Of a stretch of DNA of 64,000 nt, positions 15,577-23,450 are shown in pieces (the first letter of the stretch is position 1; each line of letters opens with the position of its first letter). The position numbers and the translations under genes are program-made. The stretch spans positions 434,001-498,000 of the forward strand of contig OZ251568.1 in the NCBI GenBank assembly GCA_965243525.1, in the 5' to 3' direction. The notes under the pieces were generated by a model that worked only from the letters and a program-made list of their open reading frames with translations, was not told the DNA's origin and ran no database searches. Source of the stretch: WTKD01 sp965243525. GTDB taxonomy: Bacteria > Spirochaetota > Spirochaetia > WTKD01.

Positions 15577-16851
15577 ATGAAATATTACACTATGCTGTTT
15601 ATCGTAATTCTTGGTGTATTTTTAGGCTGTAGAGGAAACGTAGATATTCCTGGTTCAGGCAGTCGCGGCTCTCCGGTGATCCTGGATTTTGCCATTGACT
15701 CTCTCACCCATGCTGCCCATGGGACTGATGAATTTTCAATGAAGGCGAATATCAACGAAGCAACAAAGCAGATCGAGATTTTCATCCCGGATGGAATAAA
15801 TCGTGCTGCATTAGAAACTGTTATCAAAATTCCACAGGGAGCACAGCTCATCGACCCTACGGGAACATCGCATGAGACACCGCATGATCAGGCTGCCATA
15901 GTGCTTATCGTTGATTATACCCAAGCATCGGTCGATTTTCGAGTGGAACTCGGAGGGAAATCAAGCGCTTACACTGCTTCTCTAACCACTGGGTATATTC
16001 CTATCTTTGACGAAGCAGATTTTTCCTATGTTCGCAGCAATCTTGCTAAAAATTATATTCTTATGAACGACATTGCGCTTACTGTTGATTTCGAACCCAT
16101 TGGATCTGGGGCAACTGTCAATTTTGCTGGTGTCTTTAATGGCAACTACAAAACCATCAGCAACTTAAAAATATCCAAATCAGGGAGTGATTTTGTAGGA
16201 TTCATTGGAGTATTAAATACTAATTCAGCAATAATTCGCAATCTTGTTCTCGAGCTTGCTCCGGGAACCGAACAAACTCCCAGTATAACAGGAAGAAACT
16301 ACGTAGGAGCGGTTGCGGGGGCCACTCAAGAGGGAAAGATTCTGCAAGTTGCAGTTCGTGGAGGGTATGTAAAAGGAGGCAGTAATGTGGGTGGATTTGT
16401 TGGCCAAAACAACGGCAGCATCGAAAACAGTTATACAACGGCCTCGGTGTCGGGAGTAGGACCGGGAAATGAATGCGCTGGTGGATTGATTGGAACAGAT
16501 CAAGGATTAAGCAATGTTATGAAGAGTTATGCATCAGGAGCGGTGTCGGGAACAACTAAGATAGGTGGATTCATAGGCTGTGCCAAAGGCGCTGTAAGTA
16601 CCAGCTATTTTGATGCAGGCTTGACAGGACAACCGGCAGCGTTTGGAGAGACAATACAAACACTAGATATAACCCCTTATTACACAAATAAAGACGGTGA
16701 TAATTATGTATACGAGGAATCGGGCTATACTACAAAAATAACAGTAGCGAGCTTCACCGATTGGGATTTCACTGGCACCAGTGCCGATGGCAGCGACGAT
16801 ATCTGGCGCCTGGCTGAAGTCGGCACATGGCCCAAACTCGCTTGGGAATAA
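15577..16851 (+). CDS. GLUG-motif lipoprotein with an extra N-terminal domain
   Basis: About 424 residues from the ATG at 15577, which has AAGGAG about 8 nt upstream. The signal peptide ends VFLGC (Cys18). Unlike the first copy, it has an added N-terminal domain of about 100 residues (VILDFAIDSLTHAAHG to VDFRVELGGKSSAYTASL), which looks like an immunoglobulin-like beta-sandwich of the kind found in Bacteroidetes and Treponema surface proteins. The YILMNDI, FNGNYKTISNLKI and GLUG repeats (VGGFVGQN, AGGLIGTD, IGGFIGCA) then follow. It ends in the same DGSDDIWR block as the first copy. It is probably a duplicate that gained or kept the extra domain. Confidence 0.78.
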   Translation: MKYYTMLFIVILGVFLGCRGNVDIPGSGSRGSPVILDFAIDSLTHAAHGTDEFSMKANINEATKQIEIFIPDGINRAALETVIKIPQGAQLIDPTGTSHETPHDQAAIVLIVDYTQASVDFRVELGGKSSAYTASLTTGYIPIFDEADFSYVRSNLAKNYILMNDIALTVDFEPIGSGATVNFAGVFNGNYKTISNLKISKSGSDFVGFIGVLNTNSAIIRNLVLELAPGTEQTPSITGRNYVGAVAGATQEGKILQVAVRGGYVKGGSNVGGFVGQNNGSIENSYTTASVSGVGPGNECAGGLIGTDQGLSNVMKSYASGAVSGTTKIGGFIGCAKGAVSTSYFDAGLTGQPAAFGETIQTLDITPYYTNKDGDNYVYEESGYTTKITVASFTDWDFTGTSADGSDDIWRLAEVGTWPKLAWE

Positions 16852-16996
16852 GTAGGTAACTGCCTGTCCAAGTCCTGCATAGGTGAAGAACCTGCGGTGG
16901 TACAGACAAGGTATACAGAAAATCAACAGAAAGAAATTCGAGAAGTGCTGTTTTCGTTGAAGGAGAATAGCACTTATATCAAAAACCACTGCTTGC

Positions 16997-17985
16997 TTAT
17001 TCCACGGTCACACTCTTTGCCAGATTGCGTGGTTGATCAACATTGTGCCCTTTGCGGATTGATATATGATAGGCAGCAATTGCAGGGGAATGACGCTCAG
17101 CACGGAGAGGAAAATCTCGGATACCATCGGGATATATCTTCTCTTCGATGAGCTCAGATATATCGCTATCTTCTTCGTTCATGGTGCTCATGATGCGACC
17201 GCCCCATGCGTCCACCTGCTGCAAATTGTTGATGACCTTTTTATATTGACGCTCAATCTGCATCACCATGAACAACACAGAGGCATTTTCTCATCGATCA
17301 AGGCAATAACTCCATGTTTTATCTCTGCTGCAGGATATCCCTCAGCGTGAATGTATGAAATTCCTTTCAAGAACATTCAGTTCTAATGCTCCCTCACGAG
17401 CGATGGGGAATTGCAAGCCTCGTCCAAGATAGAGAAAATTCAAGGAATCCTGGTATCGCTTTGCTATCTTTTCTAGTGTGTTAGCACAGTCAGCGTTTCC
17501 TTGATTTTTATCGAAAGGGTCACCAGTTCTCCAACATAGGCGGCGTATTGATCGTTTGAAATGACACCGCGTAGACGCCCCAGTTCAAGACCAAGCATCA
17601 GCAACCCCAAGACCCAGGACGAAAAGGCCTTCGTTGATGCAACCCCGATTTCAGGACCAGCATGGGTATAGATTCCCAAATCAGACATGCGCGCGAGATT
17701 AGGCCCCACTACATTACAGATGGCAAAAACAAATGCCCTCGTTCTTGCGCAAGAATAGTCTGCAGCAAGGGTGTCAGCAGCCTCGCCCGATTGGCTTATT
17801 GCAATCACAACATCAGTACAGGTGACAACAGGATTTCGATAACGAAATTCAGATGCGTATTCTACAACGAAGGGATGCCTGCAATACCTTCTATGATGTA
17901 TTTTGCGATTAACGCCGCATGCCAAGATGTCCCCATGCCACTATGCTGATTCGATTCGCCGTAAGAAAACGATCTTACAGTACCC
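16997..17985 (-). pseudogene. glmS: Decayed glutamine-fructose-6-phosphate transaminase (isomerase part only)
   Basis: Reading the minus strand gives GlmS sequence in changing frames. RFLTANRISIVA is followed by GTSWHAALIAKYIIEG after a lost base, then VEYASEFRYRNPVV and ISQSGEAADTLAA (SIS domain 1, frame 17473-17925). Next come YLGRGLQFPIAREGALELN, then IHAEGYPAAEIKHGVIALI in another frame, and finally the intact C-terminal end DQPRNLAKSVTVE (frame 16997-17278). At least four frame changes are needed. The N-terminal glutaminase domain (Cys1 nucleophile) is absent. A functional glmS or another source of GlcN-6-P must exist elsewhere, or the cell scavenges amino sugars. Confidence 0.88.
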
Positions 17986-18074
17986 CTTCCAATTTCTCAT
18001 TTAGTTTACTAAACTACACGTAGCCTATACGTTACTGCATAGTATACCTATAAAAAAGAAACAATGGAAATTTT

Positions 18075-18851
18075 ATGAAACTTTTTGACACCCACGCACA
18101 TATCAGCTTAATTGACGAGGATCCGATTGAACAAATTCTTACCATTCGAGAAGCAAAAAAAGAAAATGTTTTGGCAATTGTCACCATTTGCAATAACCTG
18201 GATACCTTTGAAAAATCATATGCAGACTTGCAAGCAGAAACTTCTCTATTTTTTTCTGTAGGCATCTCACCTTCTGAAGTGGAAGACCTTCCTGCCAATT
18301 GGCAGCAACGACTTCGCGACTTCACCAAAAAAGAAAAGGTGATCGCCCTGGGCGAGACCGGCTTGGATTATTATCGAAAATACGGAAGCAAGGCCGATCA
18401 AATCGAGCTGTTCATGCAGCAACTTGATCTCGCTCGAGAATTAGATCTTCCGGTGGTGATTCACAACCGTGAGGCAGGTGATGATATCTTGAAAATTTTG
18501 AGAGAGTGCATGCCGCCACGAGGAGCGGTATTTCACTGTTATTCTGAAGATTGGGAATTCGCCCAAAAGGCATTGGATCTCAATGTTATGTATTCCTTTG
18601 CAGGCAGCGTCACCTATCGAAACGCACGACATCTCCATGAAACAGCGATAAACCTCCCCATTGACCGCATCGTCATAGAAAGCGAAACGCCCTTCATCCC
18701 ACCATCAAAGCGACACGGAAAGCGAAACCGCCCATCTTATATCGTCGATACTGCTGAAACCATCGCAAAGCTGCGTGATATCTCTCTTGAAGAATTTGCT
18801 GAACATACATTCAAAAACAGCGAGCGGTTGTTCAATCTGCATATCGAATAG
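18075..18851 (+). CDS. TatD-family metal-dependent hydrolase
   Basis: A 258-residue TIM-barrel hydrolase. Metal ligands are visible: THAH near the N-terminus (His7, His9), the Glu of ALGETGLDYY, His in VIHNRE and His in FHCYS. The last acidic ligand is normally Asp in an ETD(A/S)P motif; here it reads IESETPFIPP, an Asp to Glu change. TatD proteins are 3'-5' DNA exonucleases or deoxyribonucleases in the cytoplasm. The upstream region has a perfect 15-bp inverted repeat TAGTTTACTAAACTA at 18002-18016, and GGAA near the start codon. Confidence 0.82.
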   Translation: MKLFDTHAHISLIDEDPIEQILTIREAKKENVLAIVTICNNLDTFEKSYADLQAETSLFFSVGISPSEVEDLPANWQQRLRDFTKKEKVIALGETGLDYYRKYGSKADQIELFMQQLDLARELDLPVVIHNREAGDDILKILRECMPPRGAVFHCYSEDWEFAQKALDLNVMYSFAGSVTYRNARHLHETAINLPIDRIVIESETPFIPPSKRHGKRNRPSYIVDTAETIAKLRDISLEEFAEHTFKNSERLFNLHIE

Positions 18852-18982
18852 ACCTGTGACATTCTAGCAACTCTTGCCGACAATCTGCGATTGCTGAAAC
18901 TGGACATCTCTAATGCCAGACCGCATCTCATAGGATCAGCCTCTCGCATTACTGGAATACCGGAAATTAAAACTGTTGAACC

Positions 18983-19738
18983 TTATTTTAGACTAGCAGT
19001 GTGCATCGCATACATGCATATCCCTGCAGCAACCGAGACATTGAGCGAATCAAGGCGACGATTTGCAGGAATCGAAACAATATGATGGCACTTTTTTTTG
19101 ACAGCATCAGAAATACCCCTTCCCTCTGAGCCAAGCACCAACACCGTATGCTTTGAAAAACTGTATTGATCCAGAGGATATCCATCCATAGTAGTTCCCA
19201 CAATGGTGAACCCCTTGTCCGCCAATTGCTTCAGAATCTGCATAGAACCAGGGATAGAACAATAGGGCTGCAAAAACACAGCACCTACCGAAACAGCACA
19301 TACCGTTTCTGTTATCATGGCTGAACGGTTACGTGGGAACAAAAGCAGATCAATCGAGAACTCCACCGCAGTCCGAAAAATTGCACCGAGATTGTGCGGG
19401 TCAAAGATATGATCAAGCAACAAGACCTTGTATCCCTGTGCATCGTCACACGGCCTGCTAAAAAGCGACTGGAGCGAGATTTCTGCAGGGGGTCTTGCCT
19501 TCAGGACAAAATGTCGAGAAGCCTCGCTATTCAATTGCTGTAAGGCGTTTCGTGTTATCTCTTTTGAAAATATCCCCTTTTGCTTCGCTAACTCCACAAT
19601 AGACGGTGCCACACCAGGCGAATACAGAAGTTCCTTTGCAAAACCAGCCTCAATGGCAACTTCAGCTGCATGCCGCGATGTGATACTAAGATTGTTTTTA
19701 TTCGAGTTCGGCGAGTGGGATGCTCTTGGCTTCTTCAT
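18983..19738 (-). CDS. SpoU-family RNA 2'-O-ribose methyltransferase (RlmB-like)
   Basis: About 251 residues from the ATG at 19738; a TTG at 19759 is a weaker alternative. An N-terminal substrate-binding domain starts at ITSRHAAEVAIEAG. A C-terminal SpoU domain has the three knot motifs: LDHIFDPHNLGAIFRTA, then VLGSEGRGI, then IPANRRLDSLNVSVAAGI. The enzyme should methylate a ribose in rRNA or tRNA using S-adenosylmethionine; the RlmB-like order suggests 23S rRNA, but the target is not certain. The start lies inside the 3' end of dnaJ (41-bp overlap), so translation may be coupled. Confidence 0.8.
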   Translation of the reverse strand: MKKPRASHSPNSNKNNLSITSRHAAEVAIEAGFAKELLYSPGVAPSIVELAKQKGIFSKEITRNALQQLNSEASRHFVLKARPPAEISLQSLFSRPCDDAQGYKVLLLDHIFDPHNLGAIFRTAVEFSIDLLLFPRNRSAMITETVCAVSVGAVFLQPYCSIPGSMQILKQLADKGFTIVGTTMDGYPLDQYSFSKHTVLVLGSEGRGISDAVKKKCHHIVSIPANRRLDSLNVSVAAGICMYAMHTASLK

Positions 19739-20813
19739 TGTATTCCGGGAGTGAGGCAAGCTCTTTCCAATATTGTTGTGCTTGCTGCGTCAATTTAGCC
19801 GGCAGGCGAACATGAATCGTGATATACCAATTGCCGCGACTATTTGTATAATTTGATGCAGGAACGCCCTCATTCCGAATACGAAGAATTTTTCCATGAT
19901 GTGAACCTGATGGAACCTTCACCACTATCTTCTTCTTATCAAGTGTTTGTACGGAAAGTTCTGCACCAAGAATCGCCTGCGTTATTGATATGGCGATAAC
20001 CGAATACAGGTCATGCCCCTTTCTCAGAAAATACGTGTGCTGCAAAACTCGCACTATGAGGTACAGATCACCGCTCGGCGCATTTCCACCTTGATTTCCT
20101 TCTCCAGAAAGCACAATCGTGCGTCCGGATTCAATTCCTGCAGGAATCGTTATTCGTAGCTTTCGGACCTGTTCTTGCGTACCTTGGCCTCGGCAGGACT
20201 TGCAAGGCCGTTCCAATTCAATCCCTTCTCCCCTACACTGTGGACATACCGAAGCTATCGAAAAGAAACCTGAATTTTGCCGCACTTGCCCGCTTCCGCC
20301 ACAGGTTCGACAGGTTTTCGTTGAATACCCTGGCTCACTTCCCGTTCCGCTACAGACATCGCATCCGGCCAATCTCCGGTATTGTATTTCCTTTGTGCCG
20401 CCATAAATAGACGTCTCAAAATCAACGGTAATTTCAAGCTGCAAATCGTTGTTTCGCGTGCGAGATCGACGGCGAGAGCTTCCCCCGGTGAACATATCGA
20501 AAATACTCTCTCCACCGAAGATATCATCAAATTCACGAAAAATATGCGAAAAATCAAACCCACCCCCACCATGTGCACCCGCACCTGCTTCAACTCCTGC
20601 AAACCCAAACTGATCATAGTTTTTGCGTTTTTGTCCATCAGATAGCACATCGTATGCCTCTGTTGCTTCTTTAAAACGTTCTTCAGCTGCAGCATCGTTG
20701 GGATTTCTATCGGGATGGTTGGCTACTGCAATCTTTCGATATGCCTTTTTTATCTCATCTGTAGAGGCACTCTTTGAAACACCAAGCACCTTGTAATAGT
20801 CACGTTTTGCCAC
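19698..20813 (-). CDS. dnaJ: Chaperone DnaJ (Hsp40)
   Basis: A 371-residue type I J-protein that delivers unfolded clients to DnaK and stimulates its ATPase. The J-domain has the HPD motif at residues 33-35. A Gly/Phe-rich region (about 74-110) follows. The zinc domain has four CxxCxGxG modules (CDVCSGTG, CRTCGGSG, CPQCRGEG, CKSCRGQG), and a normal C-terminal client-binding region completes it. It is the third gene of a grpE-dnaK-dnaJ operon, 5 bp after dnaK. Confidence 0.95.
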   Translation of the reverse strand: MAKRDYYKVLGVSKSASTDEIKKAYRKIAVANHPDRNPNDAAAEERFKEATEAYDVLSDGQKRKNYDQFGFAGVEAGAGAHGGGGFDFSHIFREFDDIFGGESIFDMFTGGSSRRRSRTRNNDLQLEITVDFETSIYGGTKEIQYRRLAGCDVCSGTGSEPGYSTKTCRTCGGSGQVRQNSGFFSIASVCPQCRGEGIELERPCKSCRGQGTQEQVRKLRITIPAGIESGRTIVLSGEGNQGGNAPSGDLYLIVRVLQHTYFLRKGHDLYSVIAISITQAILGAELSVQTLDKKKIVVKVPSGSHHGKILRIRNEGVPASNYTNSRGNWYITIHVRLPAKLTQQAQQYWKELASLPEYNEEAKSIPLAELE

Positions 20814-20818
20814 AAATT

Positions 20819-22726
20819 CTACTGCTTATCTTCGTCCACGACCTCATAATCTGCATCTTCGGCCTTTGGATCTTTGGATTGATCAGTCTGGCCAGCATCT
20901 GCAGATCCAGTATTTGCAGCATCCTTGTATAGCTTTTCAGCAATCTCATACGAGACCTGCTTTAAACTTTCTCCCTTAGCCACAATCGCATCGATATCAT
21001 CGGCTTTTAAGGCCTCCTTCGTTGCATCAATCGCTGCTTGCAATTTCTTCTTATCATCATCTGTGATCTTATCCTTGCCCTCGCTCAGCGTCTTCTCTGC
21101 AGAAAACACCATCGCCTCAGCCTCGTTGCGCTTTTCAATACGTTCGCGAACCTTTTTATCTTCGTCCGCATGCACCTCAGCATCCTTCACCATGCGATCA
21201 ATTTCTTCCTCAGTAAGCCCAGATGAACTTTCAATACGAATTTTCTGCTCTTTCCCCGTTCCCATATCCTTTGCAGACACATGAACAATTCCATTTGCAT
21301 CGATATCAAAGGTCACCTCAATCTGTGGCACACCTCGCGGTGCCGGCGGAATTCCCACCAGTTCAAATCGCCCCAAGGTACGATTTTGATTTGCCATCTC
21401 TCGTTCTCCCTGCAAAACATGAATTGTCACCGAAGTTTGATTGTCTGCTGCAGTAGAAAAGATCTGGCTCTTTCTCGTAGGTATCGTTGTGTTTCTGCTT
21501 ATCAATCGAGTGAACACAGCACCCAATGTCTCAATTCCCAAGGAAAGTGGGGTAACATCCAAGAGCAGAATATCCTTCACATCACCACCAAGAATGCCTC
21601 CCTGAATTGCAGCTCCTAAGGCGACAACTTCATCGGGATTAACTCCCTTGTGTGGGTCGGTCTTGAATATCTCCTTGACCATTTTTTGAACCGCAGGAAT
21701 ACGCGTTGAACCACCCACCAGGATAACCTGATCGATTTCCTGTGCGGACAATCCTGCATCCTTTATTGCGTTCTCACAGGGAATGCGTGTCTTTTCGACA
21801 AGATCCACAATCATTTGCTCAAATCGAGCCCGAGTCAACGTATACTGCAAGTGCTTCGGCCCATTGGCATCAGCCGTAATAAAGGGCAGATTAATATCCG
21901 TTGATTGCGAACTTGAAAGTTCCTTTTTTGCTTTTTCTGCTGATTCCTTCAGCCGTTGCAAGGCCATCCTGTCCTGTGCAAGATCAATTCCATTGTCTTT
22001 TTTGAACTCAGCAATAAGCCAATCGATCAAAACCTGGTCAAAATTGTCACCCCCTAAATGGGTGTCTCCATTCGTAGACTTCACCTCGAAAACGCCATCA
22101 CCAAGTTCAAGAATGGAAATATCAAAGGTTCCACCCCCAAGGTCAAAAACCGCTATCTTTTCATCCTTGCCATCCTTGCCAAATCCATAGGCAAGTGCCG
22201 CTGCTGTCGGTTCGTTGACAATGCGCTTTACCTCCAACCCTGCAATTTTTCCTGCATCTTTGGTCGCCTGTCGCTGCGCATCGTTAAAATAGGCAGGAAC
22301 GGTTATAACCGCCTCGCTGACCGTCGTTCCAAGATAATCCTCTGCGGTTTCCTTCATCTTGCGAAGGACAATCGCAGAAATTTCAGGCGGTGAAAACGTC
22401 TCGCCATCGATGTCCACGGTGGCCACACCTTGTGCATTCTTCTGCACCTTATAGGGAACAAGACGAGTCTCTTCGGTGGTCTCATCGAAGCGTCGTCCCA
22501 TAAACCGTTTAATCGAATAAACCGTTTTTTCAGGATTGGTTACAATCTGGTTCTTTGCTGGTTGCCCCACCAAGCGTTCTTTTTTTCCATCCTTGCTGGT
22601 AAAGGCGACAACCGAGGGAGTGGTTCGCTGCCCCTCGCTATTCTGGAGGACAATCGATTCTCCCCCCTCCATAACTGCAACACAACTATTTGTTGTTCCT
22701 AAATCAATTCCAATAATTTTTCCCAT
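20819..22726 (-). CDS. dnaK: Chaperone DnaK (Hsp70)
   Basis: A 635-residue Hsp70. The N-terminal ATPase domain contains GIDLGTTNSCVA, DLGGGTFDISIL and VGGSTRIPAVQ. The interdomain linker is DILLLDVTPLSLGIETLG. The substrate-binding domain follows, with a helical lid and an acidic C-terminal tail ending in YEVVDEDKQ. The gene starts 2 bp after grpE and precedes dnaJ. Length and motifs are ordinary. Confidence 0.97.
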   Translation of the reverse strand: MGKIIGIDLGTTNSCVAVMEGGESIVLQNSEGQRTTPSVVAFTSKDGKKERLVGQPAKNQIVTNPEKTVYSIKRFMGRRFDETTEETRLVPYKVQKNAQGVATVDIDGETFSPPEISAIVLRKMKETAEDYLGTTVSEAVITVPAYFNDAQRQATKDAGKIAGLEVKRIVNEPTAAALAYGFGKDGKDEKIAVFDLGGGTFDISILELGDGVFEVKSTNGDTHLGGDNFDQVLIDWLIAEFKKDNGIDLAQDRMALQRLKESAEKAKKELSSSQSTDINLPFITADANGPKHLQYTLTRARFEQMIVDLVEKTRIPCENAIKDAGLSAQEIDQVILVGGSTRIPAVQKMVKEIFKTDPHKGVNPDEVVALGAAIQGGILGGDVKDILLLDVTPLSLGIETLGAVFTRLISRNTTIPTRKSQIFSTAADNQTSVTIHVLQGEREMANQNRTLGRFELVGIPPAPRGVPQIEVTFDIDANGIVHVSAKDMGTGKEQKIRIESSSGLTEEEIDRMVKDAEVHADEDKKVRERIEKRNEAEAMVFSAEKTLSEGKDKITDDDKKKLQAAIDATKEALKADDIDAIVAKGESLKQVSYEIAEKLYKDAANTGSADAGQTDQSKDPKAEDADYEVVDEDKQ

Positions 22727-22728
22727 AT

Positions 22729-23352
22729 TTACTCCTCTAAATTTTCATCTGTATTGCTAGATACTTCAGCAGAATCAGCTCCCTCTGGACTCTGTTCTGC
22801 AACCATTTTTGGTTTTGAGACCAAAACTTTCGCCGGTCTGATAACTCTATCATGAAGTTTATACCCTTTCTGGTATACTTCTACAATTGTTTCTTGAGTA
22901 TACTGCTCATTCTCAACAATGCTCAACGCCTCGTGAACCATTGGATCGAAGACCTCCCCTACTTCACCAAGCAAGGTTATGCTCCATGCATTCACCAAGA
23001 CATCTGTAATCTTATTATGCACCAGATCAAGCCCTTCAAGCATCTGCGTCGCATCCAATTCATGCGATTTCATCGAACTAATACCTCGTTCAATATCGTC
23101 AATGCAGGGCAAAAAACTGGTCACGAGATCTATTTTAACATGGTGTGCAATTTGCGCCTTTTCTGATGCATGTCTGCGCCGAAAATTCTCAAAATCTGCA
23201 TACAAACGTATGTATTTATTGTTCAGCCCATCGTATTTATTTTGAAGATCGTCCGAAGCAGCAGCTTGCCCCTCTTGTGGCGTTGCCAAGTCCTGTTCAG
23301 TTCCCTCGTCTTGTTGATCAGAGTCTGTTGTTCTTACATTCTCACTAGACAT
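22729..23352 (-). CDS. grpE: Nucleotide exchange factor GrpE
   Basis: A 207-residue GrpE. An acidic disordered N-terminus is followed by a long dimerising helix (YIRLYADFENFRRRHASEKA). The C-terminal beta domain ends in the signature YQKGYKLHDRVIRPAKVLVSK. It releases ADP from DnaK. It is the first gene of the operon, with AGGAG before the ATG. No hrcA gene and no CIRCE inverted repeat were found upstream. Confidence 0.93.
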   Translation of the reverse strand: MSSENVRTTDSDQQDEGTEQDLATPQEGQAAASDDLQNKYDGLNNKYIRLYADFENFRRRHASEKAQIAHHVKIDLVTSFLPCIDDIERGISSMKSHELDATQMLEGLDLVHNKITDVLVNAWSITLLGEVGEVFDPMVHEALSIVENEQYTQETIVEVYQKGYKLHDRVIRPAKVLVSKPKMVAEQSPEGADSAEVSSNTDENLEE

Positions 23353-23418
23353 TATTACTCCTAATTATAATTATGAATGTTTATTGATAGTTAATCGACA
23401 ACGAACAGTCGCTGTGTT

Positions 23419-23447
23419 AGCATACATAAAAGTCGCAATATGATCAA
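23419..23447 (-). promoter_or_regulatory. Promoter of the grpE-dnaK-dnaJ operon
   Basis: On the minus strand: TTGATC, 17 nt, TATGCT, about 65 nt before the grpE start. It looks like a housekeeping sigma promoter. It sits immediately after the stop of the upstream 1268-codon gene. Confidence 0.45.
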
Positions 23448-23450
23448 GTT

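Noticed and set aside
18852..18982. A tRNA or small RNA in the gap between tatD and rlmB
   Set aside because: No cloverleaf, T-loop motif or strong stem found.
23353..23450. Searched for a CIRCE element before grpE
   Set aside because: No TTAGCACTC-N9-GAGTGCTAA or close variant is present.
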